Shown piece by piece: positions 53,935 through 62,984 of a DNA stretch of 64,000 nucleotides. The position numbers and the translations under genes are program-made. Below the pieces are notes generated by a model that saw only the letters and a list, made by a program, of their open reading frames with translations, made no database searches and was not told where the DNA came from. Every line of letters begins with the position of its first letter. The first letter of the stretch is position 1. This DNA is from Tateyamaria sp. ANG-S1. Lineage in GTDB: Bacteria > Pseudomonadota > Alphaproteobacteria > Rhodobacterales > Rhodobacteraceae. The DNA lies in the NCBI RefSeq assembly GCF_000814025.1, contig NZ_JWLL01000010.1:62001-126000 (forward strand), in the 5' to 3' direction.

Positions 53935-55287
53935 ATGCAAGACCTCTACAGCCTGCCAATCACCTGCGAAAACGACACGACCCGACAAGGGATCGACGAC
54001 TTCGTCCACGGCTTCATCAGCTTCCAGACCAAGGCGGTGAACATCCTCAAGGCGGCCAAGGCTGACCCCTCAAGCGGCCTCGCCAACGCCTACGCCGCGA
54101 TCCTCTACATGCTGCTCGAAGCGCCCGCGGCCCCCGCTCTCGCCCAGCCCTTCCTCGACAACGCGCTCGCCGCCACAGACCTCACGCCTCGCGAGGACGC
54201 AGCCGTCGAAGCCGCCCGCCTGTTCGTCACGGGTGACATCCCCAAACTCATCGAACTGTGCGAAGCAACCGTCAGCGCCTACCCCCGCGACATGGTCATG
54301 CTGAAACTGGGGCAGTACCACACGTTCAACATCGGCGACTTCCCCGCAATGCTGCGTATCGCACAAAAGGCACAGCCACAGGCGGCGGACATCGCTTACG
54401 CCCACGGCATGCTCGCCTTCGGGTTCGAGGAGTGCCACCTGCTCGACGATGCAGACGCCGCCGCGCGGCACGCGCTCACGCTCGACGACAGCGAACCCTG
54501 GGCGCACCATGCGCTCGCACACATCTACCTCACACGTGGGCAGGTGGCCGAGGGCACTGCGTTCCTGGAATCCGTCGCGCACCATTGGGCCGACCTCAAC
54601 AGCTTCATGCACAGCCACAACTGGTGGCACCTAGCGCTGTTCTACATCTCCGCCGGGCGCACCGATGACCTGCTTGCGGCCTATGACACCCACGTTTGGA
54701 ACCAGAACAGGGACTACAGCCAAGACCAGGTGGGCGCCGTGTCCCTGCTGGCGCGCATCGAGTTTGCGGGCATCAACGTGGGCGATCGCTGGCAGGACGT
54801 GGCGGACCACATTGCGAAACGGGGCGCAGACACAACCAGCCCTTTCCTGACGCTGCAATACCTCTACGCCCTCGGGCGCACCCAGCGGCCCGAGGGCGAA
54901 GACCTCCTCAAAGCCATCGAAGCCCGCGCCGAAGACGAGACGAAACACGACTGGCCCGTCTGGCGCGATGTGGCCCTGTGGGCCGCCCACGGCATCGCCG
55001 CTCACGCGGCCGAGGATCATGAAGACTGCATCCGTTTCCTGGGCAAAGCCCTGCCCCGCCTCGCTGAATGCGGGGGCAGCCACGCCCAACGGGACCTCTT
55101 TGAACAGATCCACCTCGACGCGCTGATCAGCGCGGGCCGCACATCACAGGCGCAGCAAGTTCTCGAAATGCGCCGCACCTTCGACCCGGACGGCGTACCG
55201 CTGAACACGATGCTGGCCGATGTCTACGAGAAGTCAGGGCTTCCAGCCCAAGCCGCCAACGCACGCGCGCGTGTTTCTTCTGACTGA
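53935..55287 (+). CDS. TTC38-like tetratricopeptide protein
   Basis: 450 residues from the ATG at 53935, with AAGGGG about 7 nt upstream. It resembles the TPR protein 38 family: an N-terminal FVHGFISFQTKAVNILKAAKADPSSGLANAYAAILYMLLE, then repeats such as AHGMLAFGFEECHLLDDADAAARHALTLDDSEPWAHHALAHIYLTRGQVAEGTAFLE and the His-rich SFMHSHNWWHLALFYISAGRTDDLLAAYDTHVW. The function of the family is not established to my knowledge. No signal peptide. It is the last gene of the operon and is followed by a strong terminator. Confidence 0.85.
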   Translation: MQDLYSLPITCENDTTRQGIDDFVHGFISFQTKAVNILKAAKADPSSGLANAYAAILYMLLEAPAAPALAQPFLDNALAATDLTPREDAAVEAARLFVTGDIPKLIELCEATVSAYPRDMVMLKLGQYHTFNIGDFPAMLRIAQKAQPQAADIAYAHGMLAFGFEECHLLDDADAAARHALTLDDSEPWAHHALAHIYLTRGQVAEGTAFLESVAHHWADLNSFMHSHNWWHLALFYISAGRTDDLLAAYDTHVWNQNRDYSQDQVGAVSLLARIEFAGINVGDRWQDVADHIAKRGADTTSPFLTLQYLYALGRTQRPEGEDLLKAIEARAEDETKHDWPVWRDVALWAAHGIAAHAAEDHEDCIRFLGKALPRLAECGGSHAQRDLFEQIHLDALISAGRTSQAQQVLEMRRTFDPDGVPLNTMLADVYEKSGLPAQAANARARVSSD

Positions 55288-55295
55288 AAATACGA

Positions 55296-55345
55296 CCGCC
55301 GGAGGCTCCCACATCAGATGTCGGAGCCTCCGGCGGGGATTTTTT
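55296..55345 (+). terminator. Strong Rho-independent terminator ending the catabolic operon
   Basis: A 14-bp perfect GC-rich stem (CCGCCGGAGGCTCC at 55296-55309 with GGAGCCTCCGGCGG at 55323-55336) continues after one mismatch into a 4-bp inner stem with a CAG loop, and is followed by T6 at 55340-55345. On the minus strand it is followed by TATTTT, so it may also stop dxs transcripts. Confidence 0.92.
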
Positions 55346-55391
55346 GAAACAGGGAAGAAGAGACCACCTCGCCAAATGTGACGGCGGCGCG

Positions 55392-57323
55392 CTATTCGCC
55401 TGCGATCAGATCAACCACGTTTGTCTCTGCCGAGCGCATGGCTTGGCGTATGGTGTTGGCAATATCGTCGGCTGTGAGGCCCGCATCCGCATACATCTCA
55501 TCCGGGTTCGCCTGATCAATGAAGCGGTCTGGTAGATGCATCGTGCGCACCTTCAGCCCCTGATCCAGCAGCCCTTCGGCTGCCATCGCCTGCAGCACCA
55601 TCGCGCCAAAGCCGCCCACGGCGCCCTGTTCAACGGTGACCAGCAACTCATGCCGCGCCGCAAGATCGCGGATCAGTTCCATGTCGAGTGGCTTGGCAAA
55701 GCGGGCATCGGCGATAGACACCGACAACCCTTCGGCCTCCAACCGTGCCGCCGCGCGTTCGCATGCGTCCAGATGCGTGCCAAGAGACAGGAGCGCAACG
55801 TCTTCGCCCTCTTGGATCATCCGGCCCTTACCGATCTCAAGCACCTCACCCTGTTCCGGCATTTCGACCCCGCGCCCATTGCCCCGCGGGTAGCGGAAAG
55901 CGATGGGGCCGCTGTTATGGGCGGCGGCGGTTGTGACCATGTGGACCAGTTCCGCCTCATCCGCCGCAGCCATCACGACGATGCCCGGCAGCGACGCGAG
56001 ATACCCGATGTCGAACGACCCGGCATGGGTCGCGCCATCGGCACCGACCAGTCCTGCCCGGTCGATGGCGAAGCGCACGGGAAGCCTCTGCAGCACAACG
56101 TCATGCACCACCTGGTCATAGCCGCGCTGTAAAAAGGTCGAATAGATCGCGCAGAACGGCTTGAGTCCCGACGCTGCCATCCCGGCAGCAAAGGTCACGC
56201 CGTGCTGTTCGGCAATGCCCACGTCAAAGACGCGGGCCGGGAAGCGGTCGGCCATTTTGTTGACACCGGTGCCCGACGGCATGGCGGCAGTCACAGCCAC
56301 AATGGACGGGTCCTTCGACGCCAGATCGGCCAAGGTCTCACCAAAGACCGAGGTATAGGATGGCGCGTTGCTCTTGCCCTTGGATTGCTGGCCCGTCTCA
56401 ACATCGAACTTGCTGACACCATGGTACTTGTCCGCCGACCCTTCGGCGGGAGCGTAGCCCTTGCCCTTGACCGTGCAGGCGTGGATCAGAACGGGCCCCG
56501 TGGCGCGCGTGCGTGCTGCACGCAGGACACCCAGCACCTGCTCCATATCATGGCCATCAATCGGTCCGATATAGTCAAACCCCAGCTCTTCGAAGAACGT
56601 ACCCCGGCTTTCTACCCCCGTCACCATCTCGCGCGCACGGCGGGCGCCGTCGCGCATGGGTTTGGGCAAGGCCGCCTCCATACCCTCGGCGATCGCGTGC
56701 AAAGGGGCAAAGGGCGAGTTGCGAGAGAGGTTCGACAGGTATGTACTCATGGCCCCGGTGGGCGGCGCAATCGACATCTCATTATCGTTGAGGATCACGA
56801 ACAGCCGACGCCCCTCGTGACCCGCATTGTTCAACGCCTCGTAGGCCATGCCCGCGCTGATCGACCCATCGCCAATCACAGCCACCGCGTCACCGGTTGG
56901 CATCCCCATATCGCGGCCCACAGTGAAACCAAGAGCCGCCGAAATCGAGGTCGAAGAATGGGCCGCTCCAAAAGGATCGAAATCACTCTCGGCCCGCTTG
57001 GTGAACCCGCTCAACCCATCCTTCTGGCGCAAGGTGCCCATGCGATGCCGCCGCCCCGTCAGGATCTTGTGGGGGTAACATTGATGGCCCACATCCCAGA
57101 TCAGCTTGTCGCGCGGCGTGTCAAAGACGGCGTGAATGCCCACCGTCAACTCCACGACGCCAAGGGACGACCCCAGATGCCCGCCCGTCCGGCTGACCGC
57201 ATCAATCACATCGGCGCGCAGCTCATGGGCCAACTGCCCCAACTCCGCATCGTTCAGCCGTTTCAAATCAGCCGGTCCGGCAACCGTATCCAGCAGTGGT
57301 GTCTTGGTCATCGAATGGGTCAT
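55392..57323 (-). CDS. dxs: 1-Deoxy-D-xylulose-5-phosphate synthase
   Basis: 643 residues from the ATG at 57323, which has AAGGAGG 9 nt upstream; an open frame continues a further 19 codons and an ATG at 57311 is possible. Thiamine-diphosphate enzyme motifs are [52 protein letters not shown] and the transketolase C-terminal half with [18 protein letters not shown]. It makes the first intermediate of the non-mevalonate isoprenoid route, the precursor of bacteriochlorophyll phytol and carotenoids. Placement after pufC links precursor supply to photosynthesis-gene expression, but a hairpin series lies between them. Confidence 0.96.
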   Translation of the reverse strand: MTHSMTKTPLLDTVAGPADLKRLNDAELGQLAHELRADVIDAVSRTGGHLGSSLGVVELTVGIHAVFDTPRDKLIWDVGHQCYPHKILTGRRHRMGTLRQKDGLSGFTKRAESDFDPFGAAHSSTSISAALGFTVGRDMGMPTGDAVAVIGDGSISAGMAYEALNNAGHEGRRLFVILNDNEMSIAPPTGAMSTYLSNLSRNSPFAPLHAIAEGMEAALPKPMRDGARRAREMVTGVESRGTFFEELGFDYIGPIDGHDMEQVLGVLRAARTRATGPVLIHACTVKGKGYAPAEGSADKYHGVSKFDVETGQQSKGKSNAPSYTSVFGETLADLASKDPSIVAVTAAMPSGTGVNKMADRFPARVFDVGIAEQHGVTFAAGMAASGLKPFCAIYSTFLQRGYDQVVHDVVLQRLPVRFAIDRAGLVGADGATHAGSFDIGYLASLPGIVVMAAADEAELVHMVTTAAAHNSGPIAFRYPRGNGRGVEMPEQGEVLEIGKGRMIQEGEDVALLSLGTHLDACERAAARLEAEGLSVSIADARFAKPLDMELIRDLAARHELLVTVEQGAVGGFGAMVLQAMAAEGLLDQGLKVRTMHLPDRFIDQANPDEMYADAGLTADDIANTIRQAMRSAETNVVDLIAGE

Positions 57324-57378
57324 TGCGCACATCCTCCTTATGCCGCCCCACCCGCCTTGCCAAACGGACCCCTGGGGC

Positions 57379-57415
57379 AAAAAGGCGTCGTGCCTGAGGG
57401 TTCAAGCACGACGCC
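57379..57415 (-). terminator. Hairpin terminator between pufC and dxs
   Basis: Ten-bp perfect arms (57384-57393 and 57406-57415, GGCGTCGTGC/GCACGACGCC) with a 12-nt loop; on the minus strand the stem is followed by TTTTT (57379-57383). It should separate most puf transcription from dxs. Confidence 0.85.
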
Positions 57416-57491
57416 AGGTTCCTGTAGCCAACAGGAAGGGAACCGGGATCAGATGATCCCGCACGTGGGTCAAGGAAGCCGATGACCCGCG
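57416..57491. repeat. Series of short hairpins between pufC and dxs
   Basis: Three further inverted repeats follow the terminator-like stem: TTCCTGT/ACAGGAA (57419-57437), GGGATC/GATCCC with AGAT loop (57445-57460), and GGGTCA/TGACCC (57467-57488, extendable by GC pairs). They lie in non-coding DNA upstream of dxs on the minus strand and may structure the dxs leader or the puf 3' end. Confidence 0.6.
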
Positions 57492-57554
57492 CCTGGCGTC
57501 ACAGGGACGGCGCGAACCGCCCATGTCACATCTTGCTGCGCCCGCACCGGGGCG

Positions 57555-57584
57555 AAAATCGTAAGGCGGGCGTGTCGCCCGCCC
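57555..57584 (-). terminator. Hairpin directly after pufC
   Basis: A perfect 8-bp stem GGCGGGCG/CGCCCGCC (57565-57583) with a three-base loop starts 7 bp after the pufC stop on the minus strand and is followed by TTACGATTTT. It is a weak terminator or an mRNA 3'-end stabiliser. Confidence 0.65.
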
Positions 57585-57590
57585 AAGGCA

Positions 57591-58679
57591 TCACTCGTAA
57601 ACAGGCGCACCCGTCGTCGCCAGTTCAGGCCAGTCGGCCACCATGTTCATGCCCTGCAGCGGCTTCTGATAGCCCTTGTGGCACGTCCGGCAGCCGACCT
57701 TCGGTGCATCGGCAAAGATCGGACCAAGGCGCTCCGGCGGATATACCTCGCCCAGGGGGATCAGGTATTCCTGGTTCAACTCGATCACCATCTGACGCCC
57801 CAGAAGTGCAGTGCTCCACTGCGGCGTCACCTGCGCAGGGTCATAGAACGCACGGCTGTTGTGACAGAACACGCAGTTCACACCCAGCGAGTTCGAGAAG
57901 TAATTCATCAACGAATAGGTCATCTCGGTCTTCTGGATGGTCGCGACATCCTCGTCGATGCCCGGCACACCTGCCACCCGGCTTTCCAGATCGTGGACGT
58001 TCACCTGGCTGTCATAGTCGGTCAGGTAGACCTCGAGCGCTGACGATGGCAGGGACGTTGACGAACTCATCGACGTTGCACGGTTTTGCACCGCAGCCCA
58101 GCCACCGACATTCTCATTCACCGGTGTGACATTGAACCAGATGTCCGAAGGCACCGCCTCGCCACGGTGGCAGGTGTAGCAGTTCACACCTGCATTGCCG
58201 TTCACATTGACATGCGACGCCCAGTTTTCATTTAGGTTCTGGGTCATCTGGATCATGCGCCGCGCGACCACGGTCTGATAGTTCTCCTCCCCGTTGAACA
58301 GAACGTTGATCCCAACCCATGTCCGCATGGCGTTGACAACCCGTTCGTAGTTTTCCGGCGTCAGATCAGCGAGCAGCGGCTCGGCGTTCTCGATCACGTC
58401 ACCGGCACGGACCGCATCCGGCCCCGGCACCACCGGAGGAGAGGAACTGTACCCGGCAATTGTCGGATCCTCGGCCAGACGTGACACGTTGTACTCCGGC
58501 ACCGACATGCCCGTGCCGCGTGGACCCGTTTGCATGCTCTCGGTCTGAAGCGGGTTGCCCCATGTCACGACCAGAGCGGCGACAAAGACAGCACTGCCCA
58601 CGATACCGATGGCGATGGCGGGCCCGAACACATTGGTCGGGTTCGCCTTGTTCCAGTCATTGAACCACTTGGGTAGCAT
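57591..58679 (-). CDS. pufC: Photosynthetic reaction-centre cytochrome c subunit, triheme type
   Basis: 362 residues. One N-terminal membrane helix (about 19-40, FGPAIAIGIVGSAVFVAALVVTW) anchors the periplasmic domain; there is no lipobox cysteine after it. Only three CxxCH haem motifs are present: CYTCH 167-171, CVFCH 269-273 and CRTCH 330-334. The region where tetraheme PufC proteins carry haem 1 (after the MRTWVG... segment, about 118-135) has no cysteine at all. Loss of this haem is known from Rhodovulum sulfidophilum. The subunit re-reduces the photo-oxidised special pair. It follows pufM by 2 bp. Confidence 0.95.
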   Translation of the reverse strand: MLPKWFNDWNKANPTNVFGPAIAIGIVGSAVFVAALVVTWGNPLQTESMQTGPRGTGMSVPEYNVSRLAEDPTIAGYSSSPPVVPGPDAVRAGDVIENAEPLLADLTPENYERVVNAMRTWVGINVLFNGEENYQTVVARRMIQMTQNLNENWASHVNVNGNAGVNCYTCHRGEAVPSDIWFNVTPVNENVGGWAAVQNRATSMSSSTSLPSSALEVYLTDYDSQVNVHDLESRVAGVPGIDEDVATIQKTEMTYSLMNYFSNSLGVNCVFCHNSRAFYDPAQVTPQWSTALLGRQMVIELNQEYLIPLGEVYPPERLGPIFADAPKVGCRTCHKGYQKPLQGMNMVADWPELATTGAPVYE

Positions 58680-58681
58680 GA

Positions 58682-59671
58682 TCAGTCCTCCTGCCCGATA
58701 AAGGCTTCGTAGGAGCCATAGTCTTCGTAGCCATAGGCGCCGTCATACATCGGAGCGAAGTTGTGCTCCTGCGCCCAGATGAACCAGTTGTCCACGACCG
58801 TCCCGGTCAGCAGGATGCCGATACCACCGGTAATCGGGGTCAGCACCGCAAACCACCAGGCCCATCGGTGAATACCCTCCATGGTCGCGTTGAACCCCAT
58901 GGTCCAGCGCCAGAACAGGGCCGCCCGCTCGGTCGCCGTGCCGCGGTCATAGATCTGCTCCAGCTCGCGGTCGCCGCCATAGCGGGTCACAGCCAGAATG
59001 GTGCCGCCGTGCATACAGAACAGCAGGACAGAGCCATACAGGAACACAATCGAAAGACAGTGGAACGGGTTGTAGTACAGGTTGCCGTAGCGGATCGAGA
59101 ACGCCGTGGTCCAGTCAAGGTGCGGGAAGATGCCGTAAGGCACGGCCTCACTCCACGACCCCATCAGGACCGGACGGAACAGACCCAGCACCAGGAACAG
59201 CCACACGGCTGAGGCAAAAGCCCAGAACACATGCTTGCCCATCTTGTGCTCAGCCGCCAGCAGATACGACCGCAGCAGCCACGTCATCACCGAAACCAAC
59301 AGAAAGAAGCTCGCGATGATGTACCAGCCACCTTCATTCAGCGGCGGCATCGACAGGCCGTATTCTGGCGATGGCGGCTCAAGCGCCAGCCAGAACAGTT
59401 GTCGGATGAACTCGGGGATCGAGTAGCCGACCTGCGCCAGCATGTTGAAGCCCACGATCACGAACCAAATCAGGCCCGTCGCCAGCGACACCATCCCGGT
59501 CCAGCCCAGATAAAGCGGCCCGATCTGTGCGTTGCCCAGCCAGCCTGCGAGGGTGGAGAACCAAGGCTTGCCGACACGCTCGCGTGTCATCTCGCCGCTG
59601 TCGTCCATACCCCATTCGGGGTTCCCCTGAACTTGGACCTGGGTGAAGATGTTTTGATATTCAACAGCCAT
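58682..59671 (-). CDS. pufM: Photosynthetic reaction-centre M subunit
   Basis: 329 residues from the ATG at 59671 ([16 protein letters not shown]), 4 bp after the pufL stop; the frame upstream is not PufM-like. Five membrane helices and the cofactor-binding core are present: [10 protein letters not shown] with the accessory-chlorophyll His, [31 protein letters not shown] with the special-pair His, the Tyr M210 equivalent and an iron-ligand His, ELEQI with the iron-ligand Glu, and [11 protein letters not shown] with the last iron His. All look functional. Confidence 0.97.
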   Translation of the reverse strand: MAVEYQNIFTQVQVQGNPEWGMDDSGEMTRERVGKPWFSTLAGWLGNAQIGPLYLGWTGMVSLATGLIWFVIVGFNMLAQVGYSIPEFIRQLFWLALEPPSPEYGLSMPPLNEGGWYIIASFFLLVSVMTWLLRSYLLAAEHKMGKHVFWAFASAVWLFLVLGLFRPVLMGSWSEAVPYGIFPHLDWTTAFSIRYGNLYYNPFHCLSIVFLYGSVLLFCMHGGTILAVTRYGGDRELEQIYDRGTATERAALFWRWTMGFNATMEGIHRWAWWFAVLTPITGGIGILLTGTVVDNWFIWAQEHNFAPMYDGAYGYEDYGSYEAFIGQED

Positions 59672-59675
59672 GATC

Positions 59676-60539
59676 TTAGCCCCCAAATCCGGATTGATAG
59701 ACAGGCAGCGGATCGGCACCCCAGATGGGCAGGTTCAGCCACCAGTTCCACCATTCGGGCCAGCCAGCGGTCCAGACGGGGCCAGAGATAATGATGCAGA
59801 TCGCACTCCAGAAGCCAGCGTTGATGGCCAGCAGCCAGCCAAGGCGGTGAATGCCCAGCGTACCGATGGAATAGCCGATGAAGTCACGGAAGAACGTGTC
59901 CTCGTGATCCGGCGTCTTGGCCAGCTCGCCTTCCTCGGGGTTGGCGGCGGACAAGATCAGCGCGCCGTGCAGCGCCAGCGCCAGCGTGGTCGTGAAGAAC
60001 AGCGTGACGGCCAGCATGTGCGCCGGGTTGTAATGGAAGTGCAGATAGGCGTAGCCGGTGTTGCTCACCCAATCGAGGTGGCTGAAGATGCCATATGGGA
60101 ACCCATGCCCCCACGCGCCCATCAGAAGCGGGCGGAAGATCACCAGCGTCACATATGCAAAGATGGCAAAGCCGAAGCCGATGGGCACATGGTACCCCAT
60201 GCCCAGCTTGCGACAGATCTCAACCTCGCGCAGCGCCCATGAGATAAAGGCGCCCGTCGCACAGATCGTGATGATCTGCCACAGCCCGCCTTCCATCAGC
60301 GGCGCCATGCCCAGACCGTAACTCAGGTCCGGCGGTGCGATGTTGATCAGCCAGGGATTAAACGTGCCCTGCTGGGATGCGCCCCAGAAAATCAGGATTG
60401 TGCCCAGCAATGAGAAAAAGGCAGTCGTGACCCCGAAAAAGCCCACGTAGAATGGGCCGACCCAGAAGTCGAACAGATCGCCGCCGATCAGCGTCCCTCC
60501 GCGGACGCGATACTTTCGTTCGAAGGATAGCAGTGCCAT
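59676..60539 (-). CDS. pufL: Photosynthetic reaction-centre L subunit
   Basis: 287 residues, starting [37 protein letters not shown] as in other PufL proteins. Key ligands are visible: [11 protein letters not shown] (accessory-chlorophyll His), HFHYNPAHM (special-pair His), [16 protein letters not shown] (iron His) and [11 protein letters not shown] (iron His). It overlaps nothing and is separated from pufA by 144 bp that contain a strong hairpin. It pairs with PufM to bind the special pair, pheophytins and quinones. Confidence 0.97.
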   Translation of the reverse strand: MALLSFERKYRVRGGTLIGGDLFDFWVGPFYVGFFGVTTAFFSLLGTILIFWGASQQGTFNPWLINIAPPDLSYGLGMAPLMEGGLWQIITICATGAFISWALREVEICRKLGMGYHVPIGFGFAIFAYVTLVIFRPLLMGAWGHGFPYGIFSHLDWVSNTGYAYLHFHYNPAHMLAVTLFFTTTLALALHGALILSAANPEEGELAKTPDHEDTFFRDFIGYSIGTLGIHRLGWLLAINAGFWSAICIIISGPVWTAGWPEWWNWWLNLPIWGADPLPVYQSGFGG

Positions 60540-60614
60540 CTCGTACGTCTCCGCGTTTGGCGGCGCGGGCCCCCGATGGGCACGTCAGCCGTCTTTTGTC
60601 GTCAGAATTGATTT

Positions 60615-60656
60615 GCTGCGGGCAGGCAGGGGCGCACTTTATGCCCCGCCCGCAGC
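60615..60656 (-). other. Intercistronic mRNA hairpin between pufA and pufL
   Basis: A 9-bp outer stem (GCTGCGGGC 60615-60623 with GCCCGCAGC 60648-60656) stacks through a 5-nt bulge on an inner GGGGC/GCCCC stem (60629-60633, 60643-60647). Hairpins at this point in other purple bacteria protect the pufBA segment and raise antenna over reaction-centre synthesis; the same role is inferred here. Confidence 0.8.
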
Positions 60657-60683
60657 GCTGTCTTGGATCCCTTCAGACCGGTC

Positions 60684-60842
60684 TTACTGGGCGGTTTGGG
60701 CCGCCAGTTCGAACCAGTTGAAGTGCTCCGTGCTCAGCAGGACGAGGTGAATCATCGCTGCCAGCAGGAACAGAAAGACGCCTTGCGCAACGAACACGCG
60801 GCGGGGATCAAAAATGAGCCAGATCTTGTAGAACTTTGCCAT
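60684..60842 (-). CDS. pufA: Light-harvesting complex 1 alpha polypeptide
   Basis: 52 residues, read by direct translation of the minus strand. It begins [21 protein letters not shown] and continues with a membrane helix holding the bacteriochlorophyll-ligand histidine in [12 protein letters not shown], then [13 protein letters not shown]. Length and pattern are those of LH1 alpha chains. It starts 9 bp after the pufB stop. The conserved Trp/aromatic belt at the C-terminus (FNWF) is present. Confidence 0.96.
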   Translation of the reverse strand: MAKFYKIWLIFDPRRVFVAQGVFLFLLAAMIHLVLLSTEHFNWFELAAQTAQ

Positions 60843-60851
60843 GTCCATTCC

Positions 60852-61007
60852 CTACCAACCGTTCGCGAACCAGGGACGCCAGATGTACGTTGCCAAGTGA
60901 GCGACAACGGCCACGGCTGTGAAAAGCCAGAGCCCGCTCATGTAGACAGCGTGCAGCTCTTGCGCCTGCTCGTCTGTGAGACCTGTGAATGACAGGTTTT
61001 CAGCCAT
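60852..61007 (-). CDS. pufB: Light-harvesting complex 1 beta polypeptide
   Basis: 51 residues from the ATG at 61007, with GGAGG about 8 nt upstream (minus strand). The sequence [25 protein letters not shown] is the standard beta N-terminus. The helix carries the ligand histidine in [15 protein letters not shown] longer frame extends upstream but has no homology. It assembles with PufA around the reaction centre. Confidence 0.96.
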   Translation of the reverse strand: MAENLSFTGLTDEQAQELHAVYMSGLWLFTAVAVVAHLATYIWRPWFANGW

Positions 61008-61166
61008 AGTAATTCCTCCGGAATTCAGTGCTGACGCCGCGCACCCCGCGGCCGGGTCCATCGGGGTCACCCCCTCCGGGCTCTGTCCACCTGTTGCCAG
61101 GCGTCCAGTCTCTGATCTCGGCAGGCGCACATTGCCAAGAATTCCGTGTTATGCCGTGGGCACCGA

Positions 61167-61397
61167 TCACGCGTTAAAGATCATCGGCGTGATGATCCGC
61201 GCTTGGGTCCAGGCCCGGGCCATCGGGCCCTTGTCCGTAAAGCTGCGCGACTTGATCGCGGCCAGCGCCCAGGTCAGGCAGGCCAGCGGCAGGGTCGCCA
61301 CAAAAATGATCGCGAAATAGACCATGAACTCGGTCCGCTCGCCGTTGCGCTTTTTCGCATGGGTCTCGGTGACCACGTTCGATGTCATGTCAGTCAT
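61167..61397 (-). CDS. pufQ: PufQ, bacteriochlorophyll-linked photosystem assembly factor
   Basis: 76 residues with one membrane helix ([24 protein letters not shown]) and a C-terminal [13 protein letters not shown], the PufQ signature. An AAGGAGG lies 6 nt before the ATG, which overlaps the bchZ stop by 4 bp. PufQ is required for normal bacteriochlorophyll supply to the antenna in Rhodobacter. A 159-bp gap to pufB probably carries a puf promoter or processing sites; I could not define one. Confidence 0.92.
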   Translation of the reverse strand: MTDMTSNVVTETHAKKRNGERTEFMVYFAIIFVATLPLACLTWALAAIKSRSFTDKGPMARAWTQARIITPMIFNA

Positions 61398-62884
61398 GCT
61401 GTTCCTCCTTCGGAAACGTTGTCTGACGACCCGGCAAGGGCCGGGTCTAATGCGCGCACGGTTTCGATCACAACCCGGTCCGCGCCTTGGGCGAGGGCTG
61501 CTTGCTCAGCCGCATCGCGCAGGGTCTTGGCCGCGGAAATCCGGGTCAGGATGGGGTGCTGCTCGACAATCTTGTCGAGCATGGCCTGCGCATCGGCATC
61601 CCAGGGGAAATCCCGGCGCAGGGTCGTCGGTGTCGCCTCGGCGGCATCCATATCGGTGGCCAAGGGCAGAATGTGAAAGAGCGCATCAAAGAGGCCATTG
61701 CAGACCTCCTGAATGACATAAGTGGCGCCCGCATAACCCATAAAGGGCGTCCCCGTGGCCCGCCGGATCGCGGCACCGGGGAAGCTGGCGGGAATAAACG
61801 CGGGGCTCGGCCCATGCCCACCCTTCAACTCAGCCAGATACATCTTTTCATTGATGGACCCAAAGACGACCAACGGTCGCTTCTGTCCCATCCAGGCGCG
61901 CACTTCCTCGTTATTGGTCTTCTTGCCCGCCACCCGGGCGGTGGCAAAGGCGCACGGCAGGCCCATGTCTTCTTCAAGGAACAGGCGCAGCCCGCGGGCA
62001 TAGGTCTCGTTCGCCACCACGGCAAAGCTGGCCGTTGCAAAGAAATCCTGCGTCACGGACCGCCACAGGTCCCACACAGGCTTCAGCGTCGAATGCTTCT
62101 CGCGCTGGATAAAAGGTTCGGGGTCGAGGCCGACCAAGGTCCCCAGTGCGCGCAGGAACTTGGTGGTACTCTCGACCCCTATCGGGGCTTGCAGATACGG
62201 CTTGGCAAGAAGCTCGCACAACCCGCGCCCGAACTCGCGGTACATGCAGATGTTCACATCCGCATTCACCAGATTTCGCATCTCGGCCACATGGGCGCCC
62301 AGGGGCATCACCATGTTGACCTCGCAGCCGATGCCTTCAACAAGGCGACGGATTTCAGCCAGGTCCGACGGCATGTTGAACGTGCCGTACATCGGACCCA
62401 GGATGTTGACACGAGGCTTCGCACTTTCCTCCCGCTTGGCCTCGCGGGGCATCCGACCCTTGGTCATACCGAACTCGGTAAAGATCCAGGTCATCGCCCG
62501 GTCTGCTGCTTCCCACTGATCTTCGTCGATGGTGCGTGGCAGAAATCTCTGAATGTTGGTGCCTTGGGGCGTGACCCCGCCCCCGATCATCTCGGCGATG
62601 GAGCCGGTGACGACAACCGCAGGCAAAGCCGGATCAAGCGTGCCCCAAGCCCGCTTCATGGCACCCTCGGTCCCGTCCCGGCCCAGCTCTTCTTCGCCCA
62701 GACCGGTAGTCACAATGGGCAACTCATGCGGCGGCAAGGCGTCGGTGTAGTGCAAGACGGACGTCACCGGCAGGTTCTCACAGCCCACCGGGCCGTCGAT
62801 GACGCATTGCAGGCCCTTCACAGCACAGAACGCATAGACCGCGCCCCAGTACCCGCCAGCCCTATCGTGATCCATGATCAGCAT
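61394..62884 (-). CDS. bchZ: Chlorophyllide a reductase subunit Z
   Basis: 496 residues. The N-terminus [68 protein letters not shown] matches BchZ, a nitrogenase-MoFe-like subunit. Cys in GPVGCENLP is a cluster-ligand candidate. With BchX and BchY it reduces ring B of chlorophyllide a on the way to bacteriochlorophyll a. It overlaps pufQ by 4 bp, showing the bch-puf superoperon arrangement. It starts 100 bp after the bchY stop. Confidence 0.96.
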   Translation of the reverse strand: MLIMDHDRAGGYWGAVYAFCAVKGLQCVIDGPVGCENLPVTSVLHYTDALPPHELPIVTTGLGEEELGRDGTEGAMKRAWGTLDPALPAVVVTGSIAEMIGGGVTPQGTNIQRFLPRTIDEDQWEAADRAMTWIFTEFGMTKGRMPREAKREESAKPRVNILGPMYGTFNMPSDLAEIRRLVEGIGCEVNMVMPLGAHVAEMRNLVNADVNICMYREFGRGLCELLAKPYLQAPIGVESTTKFLRALGTLVGLDPEPFIQREKHSTLKPVWDLWRSVTQDFFATASFAVVANETYARGLRLFLEEDMGLPCAFATARVAGKKTNNEEVRAWMGQKRPLVVFGSINEKMYLAELKGGHGPSPAFIPASFPGAAIRRATGTPFMGYAGATYVIQEVCNGLFDALFHILPLATDMDAAEATPTTLRRDFPWDADAQAMLDKIVEQHPILTRISAAKTLRDAAEQAALAQGADRVVIETVRALDPALAGSSDNVSEGGTA

Positions 62885-62922
62885 GGCACGCCCCCCGCGG
62901 GCTTCTTCAACCGCGCTGCGGT

Positions 62923-62959
62923 CTCATCAGCCGAAGAGGTCCGAACCCGGACCGATGAG
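62923..62959. other. Hairpin between bchY and bchZ
   Basis: GGTCCG (62938-62943) pairs with CGGACC (62948-62953) across an AACC loop, and outer arms CTCATC (62923-62928) and GATGAG (62954-62959) extend it with a one-sided 9-nt bulge. It lies in the 100-bp gap between the two reductase genes and lacks a T-run, so an mRNA processing or stability role is more likely than termination. Confidence 0.5.
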
Positions 62960-62984
62960 GCTAAATATGAACCCCGCGAAACCA

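Noticed and set aside
56202-57485. Long open frame (427 codons) on the plus strand opposite dxs
   Set aside because: It is a GC-bias shadow of the well-supported dxs gene; the translation is Arg/His/Gly-rich with no recognisable motif.
58682-59671. Tyr at a position where Rhodobacter sphaeroides PufM has His193 ([13 protein letters not shown])
   Set aside because: By counting back from Tyr M210 and His M219, the special-pair ligand is the conserved His of NPFH, so the substitution does not remove a cofactor ligand.
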